This document shows, piece after piece, positions 8,628-17,632 of a stretch of 64,000 bases of DNA. Source of the DNA: Marinomonas aquimarina (lineage in GTDB: Bacteria; Pseudomonadota; Gammaproteobacteria; Pseudomonadales; Marinomonadaceae). The translations under genes were made by a program, and so were the position numbers. The stretch spans positions 124,001 to 188,000 of the forward strand of contig NZ_FLOC01000002.1 of assembly GCF_900089755.1 (NCBI RefSeq), given 5' to 3'. How positions within the stretch are numbered: the first letter of the stretch is position 1; each line of letters begins with the position of its first letter. The notes beneath the pieces were generated by a model, which was not told the DNA's origin, ran no database searches, and saw only the letters and a list, made by a program, of their open reading frames with translations.

Positions 8628-10127
8628 ATGTCAGAAAGCATGATCACGCGTTGCCCTAAATGTTCCACCACTTTCCGCGTCACGCAGGAAGTGCTCAGTA
8701 TGGCCAAAGGTAAGGTCCGCTGTGGTCAGTGCTTTCATATCTTTAGTGCCCAACCGGCGTCCAATAGCGCCGAGGACTCCTCTGCCGATTCACAGCAACG
8801 CGCCCCTCAAGCTCAGCAACAAGCAGCAGAGCAACGCGAGCAGCCAAAACCGGCACCTCAAGAGCTTCCTTTGTCACCCAGTGAATCTAGCGAACAGACT
8901 GACGTAACCAGCAAGCCACAAACTCTTGCTGCAGCACCAGAACCTAAGGCTCCGGCCACAGACTCTATTCAAGAAGACGGCAGCGTTAACCCTGAATGGC
9001 TAGACACCCTTTTCCACGAGGAAGATCTAGAGCCCTATACGCCACCAAAAGACACCAGTGCCCGCTTTATCGGCAGCACCCTTGACGACGAACTGTTCGA
9101 TGACCTAGACACGCGTTCACGACCATCGACACCGGATACGCCTGCCCGTCAGAAAACACCACCTCAGCCTGACACTGCGCCGCCAGCAGCGCCTCAGCCT
9201 GCAGCAAAGCAAACTAAGCTAGACGCGACACCTGCAGCTAAAGAGCAGCGCCCTCAATCACCCACTCCTGCCAGCGAAGAACTGGCCCCTTGGGAAGTAG
9301 AGCTGGCAGAACTTGAGGCACAATTTAGCGAACAAGGGCCAGCCTCTGAACCCCTGTTCAGTGAAGCTTTGGCCCCTAAAGCCAAACCGCAGGCGCAGCC
9401 TGCAGCACAACCGACACCAGCCCCCCTGGCCAAGCAACACAGCCCTGCTATTGACGCCGATGAGCCCGACTACATGCAAGCGCTGCACTCGTTAGCGCAG
9501 GATGTGTCAAAGCATGAACACCTGAGTGACGCTGAATACTCCTCGCAAGAGTCGATCAAACAATTGGCCGCAGAATACAGCCTTGCCACCTTAACAGGCT
9601 CCGAACCAGGCTCAAACAAGCCGGCCCGCAAGAAGGCAAAATATACTTGGCTTTGGACATGCGCCTCCTTGCTTGCCTTCATTGCCTTGGCCGTGCAGAT
9701 GGCCACCAGCCACTTTGATCAAGGCAGTCGCTCTCCCGAATTACGCACCTTTTATAAAACCGCTTGCTCTTACCTTGGCTGCACTCTACCTGCCTTTGAA
9801 GACATTAATGCAGTAGAAATTGAGCATGTTCGCATCCAAAGCCATCCAACACTGGCAAATAGCTTGCAAGTCAATGCCATCATGACCAATCGCAGCAGCT
9901 TCGCCCAACCTATGCCAAAGCTGGCATTAGAGTTCTATGACCTCAATAGCCGCCCGGTTGCTGCGCGCTTATTTTCACCACAGGACTATCTACACAAGGA
10001 CTTTTTGGACATTACCTTTATGCCAGCGAACACGCCGATCCATATTGTCTTGCCGATCCAAGACCCTGGCGCGCGCGCAGTGACGCACCAAATCAAAGTC
10101 TTTGCCAGCGACACTCAGTCTTACTAA
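8628..10127 (+). CDS. zinc-ribbon and DUF3426 domain membrane protein
   Basis: Function not established. The 499-residue protein begins with an MJ0042-type zinc ribbon: CPKC at about residues 9-12 and CGQC at about 32-35, with TTFRVTQ between. A long low-complexity linker rich in Pro, Ala, Gln and Glu covers residues 45-330. One transmembrane helix (WLWTCASLLAFIALAVQMA) sits near residues 340-358, and a C-terminal DUF3426 domain follows, presumably periplasmic. The linker is unusually long for the family. ATG 8628 has AAGGA 12 bases upstream; an in-frame ATG at 8640 is the alternative. Position between prmA and dusB is conserved in related gammaproteobacteria, which is the main support beyond the domains. 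Confidence 0.85.
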   Translation: MSESMITRCPKCSTTFRVTQEVLSMAKGKVRCGQCFHIFSAQPASNSAEDSSADSQQRAPQAQQQAAEQREQPKPAPQELPLSPSESSEQTDVTSKPQTLAAAPEPKAPATDSIQEDGSVNPEWLDTLFHEEDLEPYTPPKDTSARFIGSTLDDELFDDLDTRSRPSTPDTPARQKTPPQPDTAPPAAPQPAAKQTKLDATPAAKEQRPQSPTPASEELAPWEVELAELEAQFSEQGPASEPLFSEALAPKAKPQAQPAAQPTPAPLAKQHSPAIDADEPDYMQALHSLAQDVSKHEHLSDAEYSSQESIKQLAAEYSLATLTGSEPGSNKPARKKAKYTWLWTCASLLAFIALAVQMATSHFDQGSRSPELRTFYKTACSYLGCTLPAFEDINAVEIEHVRIQSHPTLANSLQVNAIMTNRSSFAQPMPKLALEFYDLNSRPVAARLFSPQDYLHKDFLDITFMPANTPIHIVLPIQDPGARAVTHQIKVFASDTQSY

Positions 10128-10192
10128 ATGTGCATTTATTGAACATACTGCAAATAAGCACAAATTTTAGCCAATTTCTGAGTTGTCAAGAC

Positions 10193-10221
10193 TTCAAAAA
10201 ACCGAATCCCCTAGGTATTAT
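10193..10221 (+). promoter_or_regulatory. candidate dusB-fis promoter with GC-rich discriminator
   Basis: A -35-like TTCAAA (10193-10198), a 17-base spacer and a -10-like TATTAT (10216-10221) are followed by the GC-rich segment CACGCCCGCTCG. The E. coli dusB-fis promoter also has a GC-rich discriminator, which underlies stringent control. Similar growth-rate control here is inference. Confidence 0.4.
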
Positions 10222-10280
10222 TCACGCCCGCTCGACGGTGTAGCAGATCTTTAACAACAGATTCGGTATTTAGACACATC

Positions 10281-11246
10281 ATGGCCTTCAGTATTGGCAA
10301 TTACAGCATCGAAAAGCCCGTTATTCTTGCTCCGATGGCAGGGGTAACCGACTTACCTTTTCGACGTCTTTGTCATCAGCATGGTGCCGGTTTAGTGGTG
10401 TCAGAAATGGTCACATCTGATGTGCGCCTTTGGGACACTAATAAAAGCCGCATGCGCCTGATTCATGATGCAGAAGTGGCACCTCGATCCGTACAAATTG
10501 CAGGCTCTGATCCAACCATGATGGCCCAAGCGGCGCGTCAGAATGTCGAGCTTGGCGCCCAAATTATTGATATCAATATGGGCTGCCCCGCCAAAAAAGT
10601 ACTCAACAAAGCAGCTGGTTCTGCCTTGTTGCAAGATGAGCCTCTGGTTCAAAAAATACTCGAATCCGTCGTTAGTAGTGTTGATGTTCCGGTCACACTC
10701 AAGATCCGTACGGGTTGGTCACCGGACCAGCGTAACGGCTTGAGCATAGCGAAAATAGCCGAACAATCTGGCATTCAAGCCCTGGCAGTGCATGGCCGCA
10801 CTCGTGCTTGTAAATTCAAAGGTGAAGTGGAGTTCGACACCATTGCAGCAATTAAGCAGGCGATCTCCATTCCTGTGTTTGCCAATGGCGATATCCAAAG
10901 CGCAGAACAAGCCAAGCAAGTATTAGATTACACGCAAGCCGATGCTGTGATGATTGGTCGCGCCGCTCAAGGACGCCCATGGATATTTCGGGAAATCAAT
11001 CACTACTTAGAGCACAACGAACTGTTAGCGCCGCCTTCAACGGATGAAGTCCAAGCCATCGTCATCAATCACGTTACGGCGTTACATGATTTTTACGGTA
11101 GCTTCATGGGGACACGTATTGCGCGCAAGCACGTTGGCTGGTATCTGCAAACATTGGCAGACACAACGCCATTTCGAAGCCAGTTTAATCGCATCGAAGA
11201 TGCACAAGAACAGCTCGATCTGTTGAATGAATTCTTTGCTTCTTAG
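10281..11246 (+). CDS. dusB: tRNA-dihydrouridine synthase B
   Basis: FMN- and NADPH-dependent enzyme that reduces uridine to dihydrouridine in the tRNA D-loop. The 321-residue TIM barrel opens with PVILAPMAGVTDLPFRRL and has the catalytic Cys in NMGCPAKKVLNKAAGSALL near residue 100. It also has the phosphate-binding strands LKIRTGW, LAVHGRTR and VMIGRAAQGRPWIF. The dusB-fis arrangement is conserved across gammaproteobacteria and distinguishes DusB from DusA and DusC. No clear ribosome-binding site precedes the ATG, as is often the case for dusB. The downstream gap holds a long hairpin before fis. Confidence 0.95.
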   Translation: MAFSIGNYSIEKPVILAPMAGVTDLPFRRLCHQHGAGLVVSEMVTSDVRLWDTNKSRMRLIHDAEVAPRSVQIAGSDPTMMAQAARQNVELGAQIIDINMGCPAKKVLNKAAGSALLQDEPLVQKILESVVSSVDVPVTLKIRTGWSPDQRNGLSIAKIAEQSGIQALAVHGRTRACKFKGEVEFDTIAAIKQAISIPVFANGDIQSAEQAKQVLDYTQADAVMIGRAAQGRPWIFREINHYLEHNELLAPPSTDEVQAIVINHVTALHDFYGSFMGTRIARKHVGWYLQTLADTTPFRSQFNRIEDAQEQLDLLNEFFAS

Positions 11247-11272
11247 CACAATAAGAAGCATCTCTGGTACCT

Positions 11273-11312
11273 GAATAGCGTACGAGGTTACCCACCTCGG
11301 CGACGTCTATTC
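11273..11312 (+). promoter_or_regulatory. long stem-loop between dusB and fis
   Basis: Three stacked complementary blocks form one hairpin: GAATAG with CTATTC, CGT with ACG, and CGAGGT with ACCTCG around a five-base loop. It ends four bases before an ATG at 11317 and 34 bases before the preferred GTG start of fis. There is no T-run, so it is not a terminator. Candidate roles are an RNase processing site or control of fis translation. Confidence 0.5.
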
Positions 11313-11346
11313 AAAAATGGTTAGCTTTAAAATAGAAGGTTATTCT

Positions 11347-11625
11347 GTGGTAGATCAAACACATACTCAAACGTTTCAAACAGCTTCAGCTGAGCAATCG
11401 CAAACACTGCGTGACAATGTTGAAAAAGCATTGCAGAACTACTTTGCTCACTTAGATGGCCAACCTGTAACTGATTTGTACCAACTAGTGTTAGCAGAGG
11501 TAGAAGCACCTTTGCTAGAGTCAGTCATGAACTACACTAAAGACAATCAAACCAAAGCGTCAGCGATTCTAGGCTTGAATCGTGGTACGCTACGCAAAAA
11601 GCTGAAGCAGTACGGTATGCTGTAA
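11347..11625 (+). CDS. fis: nucleoid-associated regulator Fis
   Basis: Small DNA-bending protein that activates rRNA and tRNA promoters and shapes the nucleoid during fast growth. The C-terminal half is nearly identical to E. coli Fis: [37 protein letters not shown], then the helix-turn-helix [20 protein letters not shown] ending in KQYGML. I prefer the GTG start at 11347 because AGAAGG lies seven bases upstream, giving 92 residues. The ATG at 11317 (102 residues) has no ribosome-binding site and sits directly after the hairpin. It is the second gene of dusB-fis and is followed by a good terminator. Confidence 0.93.
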   Translation: MVDQTHTQTFQTASAEQSQTLRDNVEKALQNYFAHLDGQPVTDLYQLVLAEVEAPLLESVMNYTKDNQTKASAILGLNRGTLRKKLKQYGML

Positions 11626-11626
11626 T

Positions 11627-11651
11627 AAAAAGGGCGCTCACGCCCTTTTTT
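11627..11651 (+). terminator. intrinsic terminator after fis
   Basis: AAAAGGGCG and CGCCCTTTT pair around the loop CTCA and run into six Ts. It starts two bases after the fis stop and separates dusB-fis from purHD. Confidence 0.9.
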
Positions 11652-11706
11652 CGTTTTACCCGTTCCCCAAACTTTATAAAACGTTAATCACATTGCGAGA
11701 AGCATA

Positions 11707-13275
11707 ATGGCAAACACAACTCCAATTAAACGCGCTCTTATCAGCGTTTCTGACAAAACTGGCATTGTAGAATTTGCACGCGAATTGGCGAGCCAAGGCG
11801 TAGAAATCCTGTCGACTGGCGGTACTTATAAACTGTTGCTAGAAAACAACGTTGCTGCAGTAGAAGTATCTGACTACACAGGCTTCCCTGAAATGATGGA
11901 CGGTCGCGTTAAGACCCTTCACCCAAAAGTACACGGTGGTATCTTGGGTCGTCGTGACATCGACGGTGCCATCATGCAAGAGCATGGCATCCAAGAAATC
12001 GACATGGTCGTGGTTAACCTTTACCCATTCGAAGCAACAATTGCTCGCCCTGACTGTGACCTACCAATGGCCATTGAAAACATCGACATCGGTGGTCCAA
12101 CCATGGTTCGTTCAGCAGCGAAAAACCACAAAGACGTGGCAATCGTAGTAGACCCAACCAGCTATGCAGGCATTCTAGCGTCTTTGCAAGAAAACGGTGG
12201 CCTAACCTACGACCAGCGTTTCGACCTAGCTGTTAAAGCGTTCGAACACACGTCTAACTACGACGGCAACATCGCTAACTTCCTAGGTAAGAAAGTGGAA
12301 GGCGGTAGCGAAGACTTCCCACGCACGTTCAACTTGCAATTCAACAAGCAAGAAGAAATGCGCTACGGTGAAAACCCACACCAAAAAGCGGCGTTCTACG
12401 TTGAAGCCAACCCACAAGAAGCGTCTATCAGCACGGCGAAACAGCTGCAAGGCAAAGCACTTTCTTACAACAACATCGCTGATACTGATGCAGCACTTGA
12501 GTGTGTTAAGAGCTTCCAAGAGCCTGCTTGTGTGATCGTTAAGCACGCCAACCCATGTGGTGTAGCAACCGCAGCGAACCAACTTGAAGCCTATGACCTA
12601 GCGTTCAAAACGGACCCAACGTCAGCATTCGGTGGCATCATCGCGTTCAACCAAGAGCTAACGGCTGAAACCGCACAAGCCATCGTTGATCGTCAATTCG
12701 TTGAAGTGATCATCGCGCCTAAAGTCAGCGCCGCAGCACTTGAAGTGGTTGCCGCGAAACAAAACGTTCGTCTTCTTGAGTGTGGCGAATGGTCCGCTGA
12801 CAAGCCTGCAGCACTAGACTACAAACGCGTTAACGGCGGCCTATTGGTTCAAGACCGTGATGACGGTGCGATCGAACTCGGCGATCTGAAAGTTGTGTCT
12901 AAGCGTCAGCCTTCTGAAGCAGAACTAAAAGACCTGCTATTCGCTTGGAAAGTAGCGAAATTCGTGAAATCTAATGCCATTGTTTACACTAAGAACGGCC
13001 AAACAATCGGTGTCGGCGCAGGCCAAATGAGCCGCGTATACTCTGCGAAGATCGCCGGTATCAAAGCCGCTGACGAGGACCTACAAGTAGAAGGTTCTGT
13101 TATGGCGTCTGACGCATTCTTCCCATTCCGTGATGGTATCGATGCCGCGGCAGCAGCAGGCATTACTGCGGTTATCCAACCAGGTGGCTCTATGCGTGAT
13201 GACGAAGTCATCGCTGCAGCAGACGAAGCGGGTATGGCCATGGTATTCACTGGCATGCGCCACTTCCGTCACTAA
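11707..13275 (+). CDS. purH: bifunctional AICAR formyltransferase / IMP cyclohydrolase
   Basis: Catalyses the last two steps of purine biosynthesis, AICAR to FAICAR to IMP. The 522-residue length matches the family. The N-terminal MGS-like cyclohydrolase domain begins [16 protein letters not shown] and carries STGGTYKLL and [15 protein letters not shown]. The C-terminal formyltransferase domain has the Lys-His pair in [12 protein letters not shown] near residue 280 and ends with GMRHFRH. GAGAAG precedes the ATG. The gene is followed 20 bases later by purD, the standard purHD operon. Strong codon bias suggests high expression. Confidence 0.98.
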   Translation: MANTTPIKRALISVSDKTGIVEFARELASQGVEILSTGGTYKLLLENNVAAVEVSDYTGFPEMMDGRVKTLHPKVHGGILGRRDIDGAIMQEHGIQEIDMVVVNLYPFEATIARPDCDLPMAIENIDIGGPTMVRSAAKNHKDVAIVVDPTSYAGILASLQENGGLTYDQRFDLAVKAFEHTSNYDGNIANFLGKKVEGGSEDFPRTFNLQFNKQEEMRYGENPHQKAAFYVEANPQEASISTAKQLQGKALSYNNIADTDAALECVKSFQEPACVIVKHANPCGVATAANQLEAYDLAFKTDPTSAFGGIIAFNQELTAETAQAIVDRQFVEVIIAPKVSAAALEVVAAKQNVRLLECGEWSADKPAALDYKRVNGGLLVQDRDDGAIELGDLKVVSKRQPSEAELKDLLFAWKVAKFVKSNAIVYTKNGQTIGVGAGQMSRVYSAKIAGIKAADEDLQVEGSVMASDAFFPFRDGIDAAAAAGITAVIQPGGSMRDDEVIAAADEAGMAMVFTGMRHFRH

Positions 13276-13295
13276 GATAGGCATAGGAAACAAGC

Positions 13296-14585
13296 ATGAA
13301 AGTTCTTGTAATTGGTAACGGCGGGCGCGAACACGCGCTTGCCTGGAAAGCCTCACAATCTGCTGACGTTGAAACCGTTTACGTTGCACCAGGTAACGCT
13401 GGTACAGCGCTTGAGCCAAAATTGGAAAACGTCAACATCGGTGTAGAAGACATCGATGCGCTGCTAGCGTTTGCTAAAGACAACAACATTGGCCTAACCA
13501 TTGTTGGCCCTGAAGCACCGCTTGTGATCGGTGTTGTGGATGCGTTTGAAGCCGCAGGCTTAGCGATCTTTGGTCCAAGCAAAGCAGCCGCTCAGCTAGA
13601 AGGTTCAAAGTCTTTCTCTAAAGACTTCCTAGCGCGCCACAAAATCCCAACAGCGGGTTACGGCAACTTCACTGAGATCCCGGCAGCGGTTGAGTACATC
13701 AAACAGCAAGGTGCACCGATCGTCGTGAAAGCTGACGGTCTAGCTGCAGGTAAAGGCGTAATCATCGCTGAGACAGAAGCCGAAGCAATTGCCGCGGTGG
13801 AAGACATGCTGGCTGGTAACGCATTTGGCGAAGCGGGCTCTCGTGTTGTTATCGAAGAGTTCCTAGTTGGCGAAGAAGCGAGCTTTATCGTGATGGTTGA
13901 CGGTGAATCCGTTCTGCCGATGGCCTCAAGCCAAGACCATAAAGCACGCGATAACGGCGACACTGGCCCGAACACAGGCGGCATGGGTGCTTACTCCCCT
14001 GCACCAGTGGTAACGCCTGAGATCCATGATCGCATCATGAACGAAGTGATTATGCCAACGGTGAAAGGCATGAACGCGGAAGGCAACCGTTACCGCGGTT
14101 TCCTATACGCTGGTGTCATGGTAGCGAGAGATGGTACACCTAAAGTGCTTGAGTTTAACTGCCGTTTTGGTGACCCAGAAACACAGCCAATTATGATGCG
14201 TTTGCGCTCAGACCTAGTGTCTATGTGCCTGGCTGCAGTAAACGGTGAGCTAGACTCTATTGAGGCCGATTGGGACCCACGTGCCAGCCTAGGCGTTGTC
14301 CTAGCAGCAGGCGGTTACCCAGCGTCTTACAATAAAGGCGATGTGATCTCTGGTCATGATGCAGCGCTGCCTGAACACCAAAAAGTGTTCCACGCTGGCA
14401 CAGCATCAAAAGACGGCGATGTTGTCACCAATGGTGGTCGCGTACTTTGCGCCGTATCACTAGGTGATACCGTTGCAGAAGCGCAAGCAGGTGCCTACGA
14501 AGTAGTTAAACAAATCTCTTGGGATAACGTTTACTTCCGCACCGATATCGGCCACCGTGCCGTAGCGCGTGAGCAAGCAAAATAA
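13296..14585 (+). CDS. purD: phosphoribosylamine-glycine ligase (GARS)
   Basis: ATP-grasp ligase joining 5-phosphoribosylamine and glycine to make GAR, the second step of purine synthesis. The 429 residues match the E. coli enzyme. The N-terminal MKVLVIGNGGREHALAWK, the ATP-binding loop VVKADGLAAGKGVI near residue 146, the SQDHKARDNGDTGPNTGGMG signature near residue 216 and the metal-binding EFNCRFGDPETQ near residue 290 are all present. AGGAAA lies before the ATG. It is the second gene of purHD, and transcription ends at the hairpin just downstream. Confidence 0.98.
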   Translation: MKVLVIGNGGREHALAWKASQSADVETVYVAPGNAGTALEPKLENVNIGVEDIDALLAFAKDNNIGLTIVGPEAPLVIGVVDAFEAAGLAIFGPSKAAAQLEGSKSFSKDFLARHKIPTAGYGNFTEIPAAVEYIKQQGAPIVVKADGLAAGKGVIIAETEAEAIAAVEDMLAGNAFGEAGSRVVIEEFLVGEEASFIVMVDGESVLPMASSQDHKARDNGDTGPNTGGMGAYSPAPVVTPEIHDRIMNEVIMPTVKGMNAEGNRYRGFLYAGVMVARDGTPKVLEFNCRFGDPETQPIMMRLRSDLVSMCLAAVNGELDSIEADWDPRASLGVVLAAGGYPASYNKGDVISGHDAALPEHQKVFHAGTASKDGDVVTNGGRVLCAVSLGDTVAEAQAGAYEVVKQISWDNVYFRTDIGHRAVAREQAK

Positions 14586-14613
14586 TCTAACGCTCCCAGG
14601 TGAGTTTTAGAGT

Positions 14614-14641
14614 AAAAAGGCCACATTATGTGGCCTTTTTT
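14614..14641 (+). terminator. intrinsic terminator after purD
   Basis: A 12-bp perfect stem (AAAAAGGCCACA with TGTGGCCTTTTT) with a three-base loop and a T-run. The A-run on the opposite side means it could also act for the leftward membrane-protein gene that converges from 14911. Confidence 0.9.
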
Positions 14642-14656
14642 ATGCCTTATTAACAA

Positions 14657-14911
14657 CTACTTTTTACCTAAACCCGCCTGTTTTTCATCCAGCCAAGCTT
14701 TAAACTTCTTGCCCACTTCCAATACGATCAAGCCAAAAATAACACCGCCCATCCACTCAAAGTCCAGCAAAAAGCCAATTGCTCCCAACATGGCGTAGCC
14801 GTACATAAAATTACTACGCGTCTGCCCTTGGTGCACACGGGTAAACCAAGTCACCACTAATAGCGCAATACACCACCAGACATAATATTCCACCAAGATT
14901 GGATATAGCAT
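14657..14911 (-). CDS. small membrane protein of unknown function
   Basis: An 84-residue protein I do not recognise. Hydrophobic segments at about residues 9-22 (YVWWCIALLVVTWF), 37-50 (YGYAMLGAIGFLLD) and 52-66 (EWMGGVIFGLIVLEVG) suggest two or three membrane passes with a Lys-rich C-terminus in the cytoplasm. AGGGTG lies about four bases before the ATG. It converges on purD and is divergent from the 7TM-DISM gene with 45 bases between the two starts. No homologue is obvious by eye, so only its membrane location can be supported. Confidence 0.6.
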   Translation of the reverse strand: MLYPILVEYYVWWCIALLVVTWFTRVHQGQTRSNFMYGYAMLGAIGFLLDFEWMGGVIFGLIVLEVGKKFKAWLDEKQAGLGKK

Positions 14912-14956
14912 TTGACACCCTAACTAGTTAATAATGTAGGCCTCAGGGAGGCCGTT

Positions 14957-17227
14957 TTGATAAAACACAGCATACAAACGCTTATTTTACTCGCTATCAT
15001 GCTACTGACCAACATCGCTTACTCCGCACCGATGATGGCTTTACTGGATGAGGAAAATCACAGCGTCAACATTGGTAACGTCGGCAGCTATTTCATTGAT
15101 GAAACCAGCCGCCTCACCTTAAGAGATATTGACTCAGAGGTGCTACGTAAGCGTTTTGTTCCTCTCAAACACGAGTTTCCACAATTTGGTCTCGTTGAAG
15201 GCAACATTTGGATTCGAGTCGAGGTAGCACAACGCTTGCCAACAGGAGAGTCCGCCGCCCTACATATCAAGGCCCCACGCGCTCAAGTGGTGGATGTGTA
15301 CACGCCCAATTTGTTAAATAACCAAATCTTTGCCGAAATGGGCGATGCGCGCCCATACCGTAATCGCTTGATTGCTTATCCAGACTATATTGTTCCGTTA
15401 CCCAGCTCCGCCCCGCCGCTGTATACGGTATACATTAAAGTCAGTTCGCGCCTACCGATCAATTTGATTATGGAAGTGAAAACACTTTCACAGTTAACCA
15501 ATGACATCCAAAAAGACACTTACTTAACAGGCTTTTTGATGGGCGTACTCTTGCTGCTTTTCGCCAGCAATGTGTTCTTTTTCATCCGCACCCGACACCC
15601 CATGTACTTATTGTATAGCACACTGTTGGTTGGCATTGCCTGCCTGCACTTTGCCTTACATGGTTTCGTCTATCAGATATTCCCAAACCTGATGGGCTTA
15701 CAGGAACGGGTTTACAACTTTTCTGCGCTGGCTTGCGCGGCGATGATTACTTATTTTACGCGCTACTATATCGACACCAAAGAAACCTTACCGCAGGTCG
15801 ATAAGCTGCTGCTTTTACTGATCCTTGGCAATGGTTTCTTAGCCGTCATCTACGCACTGGCCCCAGAAGAACTTAACATCGCCTTTTTAAGCATCAGTGC
15901 CGTCAGCACATTGGTATTGTTGCTGTTTGTCGCCCTCTACAGCGTCTACAAACGAATCCCTTATGCTTTTTATTATTTGACCGCTCGCTTGGTATTAACC
16001 CTAGGTCACAGCATCTGGATTCTTTCGACCTATGGCGTACTATCCCTGCCTTTCTGGTACGAATGGGGGCTGACCACCTCGATCATTTTGGAAGCCCTAG
16101 TGCACTTTGGGGGCATTATCTCACGCCATACCCCCACCCACCTCAATACAGCAAAAGGTGAAGATGTTCCTCGCTACGAGCTGCTCAGTGAAGTGGCATC
16201 ACGCATTAAACGCCAGACATCCATCATTGATCATCAATACAATTTAAACGAACCCAATGCTGATGAGCTTAAGCAGGCCTATAAAAACCTAACCAATATA
16301 GCCGAGCGCCTGACGATTATTCAAAGCCTACAGGAGCAAAACAATCACGATCGCAGCAACGTGCCCACTAACCTGCAACTCTTGATTGATCAAGCAACCA
16401 TTGATTTCTTCACGCTCGATCAAAGCGATGCCGAGATCGACATGCAATACGACAATACGTTTGGCTGGGAGCTGCTTGCCAATAGCCATATTGTGAAGCA
16501 CCTTTATCAAGTGATTATGGAAGAGCTGCACCATCACACCGACCAAACGCTGAATGTGGAAAGCGATGTCATCATCAATGAGCGCGATGGGCAGCGATTA
16601 TTGCAGATCCGCGCTTATCCGATACCAAGCTCAGTGACCTTAGAGAAAGAACAGTATTTTGGCCCACGCTACCTAAGGGATCTAGTCGAAGCCCTACAGG
16701 GTGAGATCAGCATTTCTGGGGAAGGCCGAGCGCGTGCTTTAAGTTGCAGCATTCCGGTTAACATCCGACAAGTTGAAGTCAGCGAACTGGCCAAACAAAC
16801 ACAGCAAGAAAATATTATTTTGGTGATCATTGGTCATCAAGACTCTGACCTGATCGAGCGCACCAGTAACTTCTTACACACCCGCTTGTTTGCCCTAACA
16901 CACATTGATTCAGTCACCGACCTACACAGCCTGCTCAATCAGCGCAACGGCAAAAGTCGCTTCGTCATTTTACTGTTTGAAGATCAGAAAAACTTCGGCG
17001 CCTCTGATTTGGCCGGTTTCGTCAGTGAGTTACATGAAACCGATTCATGCCTACTTATTTCAAACAATGTTAATATGTCACAAGAATATGCCAGTGCACT
17101 TGGCTTCAACGGCTTTGTATACAGTTCCCAAATTGAAACAAGGCTGTTAGCGGATATTGAACAGCTACAACGGGAAGCATCCAACTCGATGTTGCCCAGA
17201 ATCAAGAGATACTCTCAATCCACTTGA
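14957..17227 (+). CDS. 7TM-DISM signalling protein with degenerate kinase and receiver modules
   Basis: A 756-residue envelope signalling protein. The TTG start is supported by GGGAGG five bases upstream and by the signal peptide it produces (residues 1-24, ending NIAYSAP). A periplasmic 7TMR-DISMED2-type domain covers about 34-172 and seven membrane helices about 189-400. The helical segment LLSEVASRIKRQTSIIDHQ aligns by eye with a HisKA dimerisation helix, but the phospho-accepting His is replaced. The ATPase-like region (about 480-625) keeps only the terminal YLRDLVEALQGEISI motif and lacks N and G boxes. The last ~110 residues look like a receiver without the Asp pair, acceptor Asp or switch Lys. 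It is probably a pseudokinase scaffold or ligand sensor. It is followed by hinT 48 bases later. Confidence 0.75.
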   Translation: MIKHSIQTLILLAIMLLTNIAYSAPMMALLDEENHSVNIGNVGSYFIDETSRLTLRDIDSEVLRKRFVPLKHEFPQFGLVEGNIWIRVEVAQRLPTGESAALHIKAPRAQVVDVYTPNLLNNQIFAEMGDARPYRNRLIAYPDYIVPLPSSAPPLYTVYIKVSSRLPINLIMEVKTLSQLTNDIQKDTYLTGFLMGVLLLLFASNVFFFIRTRHPMYLLYSTLLVGIACLHFALHGFVYQIFPNLMGLQERVYNFSALACAAMITYFTRYYIDTKETLPQVDKLLLLLILGNGFLAVIYALAPEELNIAFLSISAVSTLVLLLFVALYSVYKRIPYAFYYLTARLVLTLGHSIWILSTYGVLSLPFWYEWGLTTSIILEALVHFGGIISRHTPTHLNTAKGEDVPRYELLSEVASRIKRQTSIIDHQYNLNEPNADELKQAYKNLTNIAERLTIIQSLQEQNNHDRSNVPTNLQLLIDQATIDFFTLDQSDAEIDMQYDNTFGWELLANSHIVKHLYQVIMEELHHHTDQTLNVESDVIINERDGQRLLQIRAYPIPSSVTLEKEQYFGPRYLRDLVEALQGEISISGEGRARALSCSIPVNIRQVEVSELAKQTQQENIILVIIGHQDSDLIERTSNFLHTRLFALTHIDSVTDLHSLLNQRNGKSRFVILLFEDQKNFGASDLAGFVSELHETDSCLLISNNVNMSQEYASALGFNGFVYSSQIETRLLADIEQLQREASNSMLPRIKRYSQST

Positions 17228-17275
17228 GATTTGAGAGCGTAATTAAAATAATGAACGCCGCAATAGGAGACTTTA

Positions 17276-17617
17276 ATGGACTGTTTATTTTGTAAACTTG
17301 TCAACGGTGACATTCCAGCCAAAATACTTTACCAAGACGATGATGTGATCGCCTTTGAAGACATCGCGCCACAGGCTCCTAGCCATTTTTTAGTCATTCC
17401 TAAGCGCCACATTAGTACACTGAATGACTTAACGGCCGACGACGCTGCCCTAGTCGGGAAACTGCCCATCACAGCGGCGAAAATCGCAAAACAGCTAGGC
17501 ATCGCTGAAGACGGTTACCGTGTCGTGATGAACTGCAATGAGCAAGGCGGTCAAACGGTTTACCACATTCACATGCATGTGCTTGGCGGCCGTGCCATGA
17601 CTTGGCCTCCAGGTTAA
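17276..17617 (+). CDS. hinT: HIT-family purine nucleoside phosphoramidase
   Basis: Small cytoplasmic hydrolase of AMP-linked phosphoramidates, homologous to E. coli HinT. At 113 residues it carries the N-terminal CLFCKLVNGDIPA metal-binding-type block, PSHFLVIPKRHI near residue 36, and the catalytic histidine triad in VYHIHMHVLGGRAMTWPPG at the C-terminus. A strong AGGAG precedes the ATG. It starts 48 bases after the 7TM-DISM gene and 15 bases before coq7, so these probably share a transcript. No functional link with ubiquinone synthesis is known from the family. Confidence 0.94.
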   Translation: MDCLFCKLVNGDIPAKILYQDDDVIAFEDIAPQAPSHFLVIPKRHISTLNDLTADDAALVGKLPITAAKIAKQLGIAEDGYRVVMNCNEQGGQTVYHIHMHVLGGRAMTWPPG

Positions 17618-17632
17618 CAGAAGGTATTTCTT

